Of a stretch of DNA of 29,805 nt, positions 1-5,190 are shown one piece after another. Source of the DNA: a virus; the IMG/VR virus record IMGVR_UViG_3300050126_000013, positions 1-29,805 of that record; one strand, given 5' to 3'. The number at the start of each line of letters is the position of its first letter. Position 1 is the stretch's first letter. Under the pieces are notes generated by a model. The model ran no database searches, was not told the origin of the DNA, and saw only the letters and a program-made list of their open reading frames with translations. Position numbers and translations under genes: made by a program.

Positions 1-1
1 T

Positions 2-220
2 CCTGACCCCTGGGGTTGGGACGATGTCGATCTGGTCACGCGCTACTGCATGGCTGAAGGCAACATCAAGATGCCAGAGTGTGTCGCGACGCACCAGTGG
101 CATCCGTCGACGCAGATCGATCAAGGTCCGAATGAGCGCTACTTCCAAGCGAAGCAAGCGGAAGGGGCAGACGAAGTCGCGAACCGCGGCTGCGAATGGG
201 GTATCGTGGTACCGCGATGA
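2..220 (+). CDS. Glycosyltransferase family 2-like protein, C-terminal part (5' end outside window)
   Basis: The frame is open from base 2 to the TGA at 218-220 and gives 72 residues. It begins with PDPWGWDDVDL, which matches the galactosyltransferase-type C-terminal motif WGWEDVDL of the complete glycosyltransferase at 1714-2412. It later carries THQWHP, a motif also present near the C-termini of the genes at 1714 and 3129. The N-terminal nucleotide-sugar-binding half lies outside the window. The stop overlaps the ATG of the next gene (ATGA). A GT-A fold sugar transferase is likely by homology to its neighbour; donor and acceptor are unknown. Confidence 0.75.
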   Translation, partial: PDPWGWDDVDLVTRYCMAEGNIKMPECVATHQWHPSTQIDQGPNERYFQAKQAEGADEVANRGCEWGIVVPR

Positions 221-1002
221 AGCCGATCTCGATCCTGATTTGCATCCCGACTGTTCCGGGACGCCAAGCTTACCTCTGCAATGCAGCAATCGGTTTCGCA
301 ACGCGAACACCGGCTGTCGAGTACCACTTCTCAATCGTGACCGACGCAGAGTCGGCTGGTGAAGGTTGGAACCGCTGCGCTGCGCAGGGCCTTGAGTGGT
401 GGCCGGAGTCGACCTTCCTGCACTTTGCCAACGACGACACGGTCTGCGCTCCGGGCTGGTGGCCGCCGCTGTATGAAGCGATTGAGCGCGGCTGCGTCCC
501 GTGCCCGCGGATCGAGCCTGCTGGCGGCCACATCGCCGGCAACATCTTCCAGGATCATCCACCGATGCCTCCTGGTGACAACTTCCCAGTGCCACGCGAC
601 AAGATGGCGTACTTCTACGCTGACCTGCCGGAAAACCAGCCGACTGAGGATTGGGCTGAGCTCAACCACGGCAACCTTCCAACCTGCTCGCGCGAGCAGT
701 GGGAATCTATTGGTCCGTTCCCACCGATTCACTACGGAACGGACGTGTATTTCTACCACCGCGCTCGACAGCTGGGCTTCCCGATTGTCGCGCGGATGAA
801 CTCCGTCTTCTACAACTTCAACGCGCCACAGGGTCGGCATAAGCCTGGTTGGTCTGAGCAGACGGCGCTCGACTACGACAACGTCTTCGCGCTGCCGAAG
901 TACATCTCAGGAGAATTGAAGCCAACGGAGCGCGATCCTCTCTGGCGGACACCAGAGGGGGAGCGTTTAGCTGCTAATTGGAGAAAGGCGGCCTTCGGAT
1001 GA
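217..1002 (+). CDS. GT-A (family 2-like) glycosyltransferase
   Basis: The 261-residue product starts at ATG 217, which overlaps the preceding stop as ATGA. A longer in-frame start at 196 would overlap the upstream gene by 25 bases and is less likely. The N-terminus, ISILICIPTVPGRQ, is the first strand and loop of a GT-A nucleotide-sugar-binding fold. FANDD at about residues 70-74 is in the place of the metal-binding DXD motif and is followed by a Trp-rich stretch (PGWWPP). The HQWHP motif of its neighbours is absent. It sits in a run of glycosyltransferase and methyltransferase genes, so it probably adds a sugar to a phage or host product. The substrate cannot be read from sequence. Confidence 0.7.
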   Translation: MKPISILICIPTVPGRQAYLCNAAIGFATRTPAVEYHFSIVTDAESAGEGWNRCAAQGLEWWPESTFLHFANDDTVCAPGWWPPLYEAIERGCVPCPRIEPAGGHIAGNIFQDHPPMPPGDNFPVPRDKMAYFYADLPENQPTEDWAELNHGNLPTCSREQWESIGPFPPIHYGTDVYFYHRARQLGFPIVARMNSVFYNFNAPQGRHKPGWSEQTALDYDNVFALPKYISGELKPTERDPLWRTPEGERLAANWRKAAFG

Positions 1003-1157
1003 GCGAGTACGAGATTACAGGCGAGCCACAAGAAGGTGGTTACATCGAGCAGGTCGAACTAGACCTGATTGCGAAGCCTCCTTATCTACTAGTTATCGAC
1101 ATCATCAGCGCTGCACCTTCAGATAAGACAAGCGTTTTGTCTGTTTGGCAGATATAA
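999..1157 (+). CDS. Small hypothetical protein (52 aa)
   Basis: An ATG at 999 overlaps the upstream stop as ATGA and the frame stays open to TAA 1155-1157. The product is acidic at the N-terminus (MSEYEITGEPQEGG) with a short hydrophobic stretch (PYLLVIDII). No domain is recognisable. The coupled start and the lack of any other explanation for this interval favour a real gene. Its 3' end overlaps a possible TTG start (1145) of the methyltransferase downstream. Confidence 0.5.
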   Translation: MSEYEITGEPQEGGYIEQVELDLIAKPPYLLVIDIISAAPSDKTSVLSVWQI

Positions 1158-1165
1158 CGAGCGAT

Positions 1166-1717
1166 ATGACGGAACTTGACCCAGTCGCTGTCGAGGCCGA
1201 CAAATTCGCTAATCAGCTGGTGTACGAGCTTTCGTGGTTGGTGGAGATTCTGCGGAAGAATCCACCGTCAAGTGTGCTGGAGATCGGGGTCGAGCACGGC
1301 GGCTCGATGTGGGCGTGGGCGCAAGTCGCTACAGATGATGCGCGATTGATGGGCATTGACGCGGCTTTGTCAGGGAACGGGTTCGAGGAAACAGTAACTC
1401 GCTGGCCGTGGCCTGCACGAGCACAGCAGACGCTCTGTTGGGTACAGGCAATGAGCCAGAGCCCCGAGGCGGTTGCAGAAGCTACCGCACGCGCACCGTT
1501 TGACTTCCTCTTCATCGACGCAGACCACGCACTAGAGCCAGCAAAACTAGACTTCGAGTTGTACTCCCCACTAGTACATCCGGGCGGTATCGTCGGTTGC
1601 CATGATGTCGTAAACCAGGCGAAAGAGTTCTGGGCATGGATCAAGCAGGAACATAAGACGGACGAGTGTGTGGACCCAAATAATCAAGGCTGTGGAATGG
1701 GCGTCATCTACCTGTGA
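1166..1717 (+). CDS. Class I SAM-dependent methyltransferase
   Basis: The product is 183 residues from ATG 1166. An in-frame TTG at 1145 would add seven residues but overlaps the preceding small ORF; neither start has a clear Shine-Dalgarno site. SSVLEIGVEHGGS at about residues 35-47 is motif I (SAM-binding glycine loop). FLFIDADH (near residue 115) and VHPGGIVGCHDV (near residue 140) match the later strands and metal/substrate region of Methyltransf_24 or cephalosporin-hydroxylase-like small-molecule and sugar O-methyltransferases. Position between glycosyltransferases suggests methylation of a sugar. The stop overlaps the GTG of the next gene. Confidence 0.75.
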   Translation: MTELDPVAVEADKFANQLVYELSWLVEILRKNPPSSVLEIGVEHGGSMWAWAQVATDDARLMGIDAALSGNGFEETVTRWPWPARAQQTLCWVQAMSQSPEAVAEATARAPFDFLFIDADHALEPAKLDFELYSPLVHPGGIVGCHDVVNQAKEFWAWIKQEHKTDECVDPNNQGCGMGVIYL

Positions 1718-2412
1718 GCATCACGCTTCTGATATCGACGTTCAATCGCACCCCGCTACTGAATCGCTCGCTCGCACGGCTGCTCACTTTCACACCACCA
1801 GAACAGATCATCATCGTCGACGACGGCTCCTCAGACGGCTGCGAAGAGACGTGCTGGCACTACACGCAGCAGGGCTTACCAATCACGTATATCTACCTTG
1901 ATCGGCCGTTTGATTCGAATCCGTGCTTGCCACGGAACATCGGCATCAAGCTAGCGACGACGACCGACATCCTCGTGACCGAACCGGAGATTCTCTTCCT
2001 GACTGACATCGTCGACCAAACCGGAGCTGCACGTTCGACCAAACCGGAAGACATCCTCTACGGGCGGACGTATCACGAGCCCGCAGCCGGCGCGACACTC
2101 GACGAGTGCGAGACCATCGATCACTTCCCGTTCTACTCGCTCTACAAGCGCGAGTGGCTCGAGGAAGTCGGCGGCTACGATGAAGCTTTCCCCGAAGCGT
2201 GGGGTTGGGAAGATGTCGATCTCAACGGCCGGCTCGCTGAGATCGGTCATCACACAGTTCGCATAGACGGCTGCGCTGCAGTACACCAGTGGCATCCGTC
2301 GCGAGTAAACGAAGCCGTCGAACAGGAACGTCACGCGCGAGCAAAGCGTTGGCCACAAGACATCGAAGCCAACCAGGAGGCGGGCTCGTGGGGAGTTATT
2401 CCAAGCACCTAG
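1714..2412 (+). CDS. Family 2 glycosyltransferase with galactosyltransferase-type C-terminal motif
   Basis: The 232-residue product uses GTG 1714 in a GTGA overlap. ITLLISTFNRTPLLNRSL is the classical GT2 N-terminus and IIIVDDGSSDG (residues 32-42) the nucleotide-binding DDGS motif. LPRNIGIKLA (72-81) is the conserved RNxG region. The usual DXD site is replaced by VTEPE (88-92), so metal binding may differ. GGYDEAFPEAWGWEDVDL (153-170) is the glyco_transf_7C-type acceptor/galactosyl motif. VHQWHP (190-195) recurs in the partial gene at 2-220 and in the gene at 3129. It is likely an active sugar transferase, with acceptor unknown. Confidence 0.85.
   Translation: MSITLLISTFNRTPLLNRSLARLLTFTPPEQIIIVDDGSSDGCEETCWHYTQQGLPITYIYLDRPFDSNPCLPRNIGIKLATTTDILVTEPEILFLTDIVDQTGAARSTKPEDILYGRTYHEPAAGATLDECETIDHFPFYSLYKREWLEEVGGYDEAFPEAWGWEDVDLNGRLAEIGHHTVRIDGCAAVHQWHPSRVNEAVEQERHARAKRWPQDIEANQEAGSWGVIPST
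2375..2380 (+). promoter_or_regulatory. Ribosome binding site that fixes the GTG start at 2388
   Basis: AGGAGG lies seven bases before GTG 2388 and inside the end of the upstream glycosyltransferase gene. It selects this GTG over the far upstream in-frame ATG at 2289, whose extra residues are arginine/serine-rich frame-shadow sequence. Confidence 0.7.
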
Positions 2413-3026
2413 AAGCTGAGATCGCTACGTGGGTCATCGACAACCCAGAGGAACGATCTGAGAAACTAACGCGCGAGCGCATACGCCACTACGGGATCGT
2501 GAAGGCGCTGCTGCTCGACAAGCTGCCGACACACCGCATGGCAATCCTTGAAGTCGGCGGTGGCCCGCTGCCGGTCTCCGACTTGCTCCCGTTCCGGCGT
2601 CGGCTTGTAGTCGATCCCTGTACGGAGTCATATCGAACGATCGCACCGTGCCCCGACCACGTCGATGCAGAGATCGAGCGATTTGCGCTGCGGCAAGAGT
2701 GGGATCTGATCATTGCCACGAACAGCCTTGATCACGTGCAGCACGTCGGCGCCGCGCTCAAGGTGATGCACAGAGCGCTACGACCAGGCGGTTACATCGC
2801 GATTCTCTGTGCGGAGAACAACGCTCTAACGCATCCGCACCCGGCGCACGAGCACAACATCACGGCGCGAACGATCCATGCGGCGTTTGACGCGGACTAC
2901 GAGACCGTCTGGGAACTCGACTACGAGAACGACGGTTTCCGCTATGGTTGGGTGCCGTTCGAAGGCAAGCGCGGCCAACCAGCGTTTGCGCTGCTAATGC
3001 GGAAAGCAGGAGGCTACAGTGGTTGA
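2388..3026 (+). CDS. Class I SAM-dependent methyltransferase
   Basis: The 212-residue product starts at GTG 2388, seven bases after AGGAGG. AILEVGGGPLPV (52-63) is the SAM-binding motif I. LVVDPC (73-78) carries the acidic motif II residue, IIATNSLDHV (108-117) is motif IV and LRPGGYIAIL (131-140) motif V/VI. This is the layout of Methyltransf_11-type enzymes. The C-terminal part is aromatic and acidic (WELDYENDGFRYGW). Its place between two glycosyltransferases suggests it methylates a sugar or glycan precursor. The gene overlaps the upstream glycosyltransferase by 25 bases and the next small ORF by 8. Confidence 0.75.
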   Translation: MGSYSKHLEAEIATWVIDNPEERSEKLTRERIRHYGIVKALLLDKLPTHRMAILEVGGGPLPVSDLLPFRRRLVVDPCTESYRTIAPCPDHVDAEIERFALRQEWDLIIATNSLDHVQHVGAALKVMHRALRPGGYIAILCAENNALTHPHPAHEHNITARTIHAAFDADYETVWELDYENDGFRYGWVPFEGKRGQPAFALLMRKAGGYSG

Positions 3027-3132
3027 CGCTCTTCGAGATCTCGCAACGGCGATCCGCGAGCTGATTCAGTACCTGCGTGCGCAAGAGCAGCGTGATAACA
3101 ACCGGCGGCTCTTCGAGCAAAACATCAGATGA
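3019..3132 (+). CDS. Small coiled-coil protein (37 aa)
   Basis: GTG 3019 follows AGGAGG at 3008-3013 and the frame ends at TGA 3130-3132, overlapping the next ATG as ATGA. The product (VVDALRDLATAIRELIQYL, then a Gln/Arg-rich tail) looks like one amphipathic helix. No family is recognised. The strong ribosome site and the coupling on both sides support translation. Confidence 0.55.
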   Translation: MVDALRDLATAIRELIQYLRAQEQRDNNRRLFEQNIR

Positions 3133-4016
3133 GCGAGTTTCGTTGCGGTGTTGTCATTCCGACATGCGCTGGCCGTGAGGAGAATCTCCGCGCTTCGTTC
3201 GAGAGCCTTGTCGCGCAGACGTATTCAATTGAGCGAATCGTGGTGGTACACGATGGCGGCGACCCGGTTGCCGTCTCCTACGTGCCGAGCTTTATCGAGA
3301 ATGCCTACGTCGCCAAGCACCGCCCAGGGCTTGAGCAGCCGCGCAACATCGGCGCTCAACGGCTGCAGGAGATCGCGCCGGATTGCACACACGTTTGGTT
3401 CGTAGACTCCGACGTTGTGCTCGAGCCGACAGCACTCGAAGCGTTCGCCGCTGCGGCAGCCCTTCACGACGAGCCGCGCATCCTCATCGGACCATACGAC
3501 TTCCTCGCACCAGGCGAGACGGGGCTTCATCCCGAAGCGCGGCAAGACCTTCGCTGGAACAGCTTCGACGATCACGGACCCGAAGAGATCCACTACCACC
3601 CTGTCGCGGCTGGTTGTGCGTGCTTCAGCGGCAATCTCGTTTGGCCGCTCAAGGAGTTTCTCGATATCGGCGGCTTCTGGAACGAACTCCACCACGGACG
3701 TTGTGAAGATGGTGAGCTCGGCATCCGCGCGACGATGGCTGGGATCGGGGTTTCGTTCGTTCGCGGTGCACGCGGCTATCACCAGTGGCACCCAGCTGAC
3801 AGTGTTCGAATCGAAGCAATCAACCGTCGCGATGTACCGATGATCAATCGTCGACATCCGTTTATGCCCGATGGTGTGGGCGACCACCTCTTGATGACAG
3901 CGAAGGACGGAATCCGTTTCGACTTCCGCTGCCCTGCCTGTGACAAACGCATGAACAGCCTGCTCTACTGGGAGCACTGTGGCGGCACGAACTGGGAGTG
4001 TACCGCCACTAACTGA
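3129..4016 (+). CDS. Family 2 glycosyltransferase with C-terminal zinc-finger-like tail
   Basis: The 295-residue product starts at ATG 3129 (ATGA overlap). CGVVIPTCAGREENL (6-20) and IVVVHDGG (37-44) are the GT2 N-terminal motifs. LEQPRNIGAQ (68-77) is the RNxG region and VWFVDSDVVLEP (89-100) holds a canonical DXD (D93, D95). WNELHHGRCEDGELGIR (184-200) is in the place of the acceptor-site ED motif. YHQWHP (217-222) is shared with two neighbours. The last 30 residues contain CPAC (268-271) and two further Cys (284, 291), spaced like a zinc finger, which is unusual for a glycosyltransferase. It is the most canonical enzyme of the cassette. Confidence 0.85.
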   Translation: MSEFRCGVVIPTCAGREENLRASFESLVAQTYSIERIVVVHDGGDPVAVSYVPSFIENAYVAKHRPGLEQPRNIGAQRLQEIAPDCTHVWFVDSDVVLEPTALEAFAAAAALHDEPRILIGPYDFLAPGETGLHPEARQDLRWNSFDDHGPEEIHYHPVAAGCACFSGNLVWPLKEFLDIGGFWNELHHGRCEDGELGIRATMAGIGVSFVRGARGYHQWHPADSVRIEAINRRDVPMINRRHPFMPDGVGDHLLMTAKDGIRFDFRCPACDKRMNSLLYWEHCGGTNWECTATN

Positions 4017-4035
4017 ACTGACAAAGGAGCCGCGT

Positions 4036-4416
4036 GTGCTTGCAGCGTTTGACGTAGATGGCACAATCGACGCGGACCCTCCTCTCTTTCTCTCGCTGAT
4101 GCAAGCGCTCCGCGCTGCGGGGCACAGCGTTGTTGTCTTGACTGGCGCCGGCACCGACAAGGTGGCGCCCGACGACATCGCACAGAAGAAGGAATACCTT
4201 CAGAGCCTTGGTTGCGCAGACGCGTACGACAAGCTCGTCGTCTTCGCGGCGCCTCCTGCTGAGGCGAAGGCTGCATGGATCAAGAACAACGGTGTCGATG
4301 TGCTGTTCGACAACAACCGCGGCAATGCTCAAGCCGCGAGCCAATACTGCACAGTGCTCCTGCCGTGGGCATCACGCACCGGAAACAAGAACAACGCAGT
4401 GGATGGTGAAAGCTAA
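4036..4416 (+). CDS. HAD-superfamily hydrolase (small phosphatase)
   Basis: The 126-residue product starts at GTG 4036, seven bases after AAGGAG. FDVDGTID (5-12) is HAD motif I with nucleophile D6 and acid/base D8. VVLTGAG (33-39) holds the motif II threonine (T36), K78 or K83 may serve as motif III, and VLFDNN (89-94) is motif IV. The core is minimal, without a large cap domain, as in polynucleotide or sugar phosphatases. In this cassette it may dephosphorylate a sugar phosphate; a nucleic-acid-end phosphatase cannot be excluded. The stop overlaps the ATG of the next small ORF. Confidence 0.75.
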   Translation: MLAAFDVDGTIDADPPLFLSLMQALRAAGHSVVVLTGAGTDKVAPDDIAQKKEYLQSLGCADAYDKLVVFAAPPAEAKAAWIKNNGVDVLFDNNRGNAQAASQYCTVLLPWASRTGNKNNAVDGES

Positions 4417-4505
4417 TGACGACTGATCCTAGCCGCCCGATCGCTCCTGCGCCGGCTCCTCAGATCCCTAAGAAGGTTGTCGTTCTCGTCAGCAAGGACC
4501 GCTGA
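4416..4505 (+). CDS. Tiny proline-rich protein (29 aa)
   Basis: ATG 4416 overlaps the HAD stop as TAATG and the frame ends at TGA 4503-4505, directly before the GTG of the protease gene. The product has an Ala/Pro-rich segment (RPIAPAPAPQIPKK) followed by VVVLV. No family is recognised. It may be a real peptide or merely a coupling ORF carrying ribosomes to the protease start. Confidence 0.4.
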   Translation: MTTDPSRPIAPAPAPQIPKKVVVLVSKDR

Positions 4506-4506
4506 C

Positions 4507-5190
4507 GTGTGCTGGTCTTGTGGTGCTGCGGTGAACGATCCGACGCTCGCACCACATCCACACAACGATGGCCGCTCGATCACAACGTCTGTTCTTCAAG
4601 ACGCAGCTGACCACGCAGGAACAGACATTCCTGGTGTCGTCGGGAATCTCGTGAAGACACTCGCTGGTCAGAAGTTCACAGTTGCGAAGGGAGTACAGAT
4701 GCACGACGAAGTGATCAACATCGGCCGTGCGGTCGCTGAGGCTTACGAGGAGTTCGTGGCAGTGCGTGTGTTGAAAGCGGTCGATGAATCGCGCTACACA
4801 CTTGGACTTGCCTACCCCGCAATGCGTGCTGATGTCTCGCGCGCTGCTGATGGCCATCGCGACTTTGTCGGCGCCGAAGCTCTCGAGAAGTGTGCATGGG
4901 AGTGGATGCGAAAGAGCGGCGACATTGGTCTCTTCCACCGTGAAGGAACCAGTGGTCACGCCACTGTAGTCGAGAGCTACATCTACCGCGGTCCTGACTG
5001 GCATCAGGTCTCGCCGGTTGATGAAAAGAGTTACCTCGTGAAGTCTGGTGACTGGATGCTAGGCACCGTCTGGGACGAGTACGGCTGGCAGTTGGTCAAG
5101 GCAGGACTGGTCAAAGGCTGGTCTCCAGAAGGCGGAGCAAAACGCGCAACCGCGAGCCCTGAGCGGCTTGCCCTACTCAGGAGTGCTTGA
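4507..5190 (+). CDS. XkdF-like prohead maturation protease
   Basis: The 227-residue product starts at GTG 4507, eight bases after AAGGA. A TTG at 4477 would overlap the preceding ORF. The central and C-terminal part resembles the XkdF-type phage serine protease: GDIGLFHR with H144, HATVVESYI with E156, and LVKGWSPEGG with S206 (the position of GFSxGG in relatives) are plausible catalytic residues. GTVWDEYGWQLVKAG precedes the serine motif as in other prohead proteases. The N-terminus has a single CxxC (MCWSCG). The product should cleave scaffold and capsid termini during head maturation. The neighbours, assembly protein and capsid, agree. Confidence 0.75.
   Translation: MCWSCGAAVNDPTLAPHPHNDGRSITTSVLQDAADHAGTDIPGVVGNLVKTLAGQKFTVAKGVQMHDEVINIGRAVAEAYEEFVAVRVLKAVDESRYTLGLAYPAMRADVSRAADGHRDFVGAEALEKCAWEWMRKSGDIGLFHREGTSGHATVVESYIYRGPDWHQVSPVDEKSYLVKSGDWMLGTVWDEYGWQLVKAGLVKGWSPEGGAKRATASPERLALLRSA

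Noticed and set aside
2289-2387. ATG 2289 as the start of the second methyltransferase
   Set aside because: The added residues are Arg/Ser-rich shadow of the upstream glycosyltransferase, and AGGAGG supports GTG 2388.
3225-4178. Long minus-strand open frame of 317 codons opposite a glycosyltransferase
   Set aside because: It has no ribosome site or recognisable domain and mirrors codon bias of the GT2 gene on the + strand.
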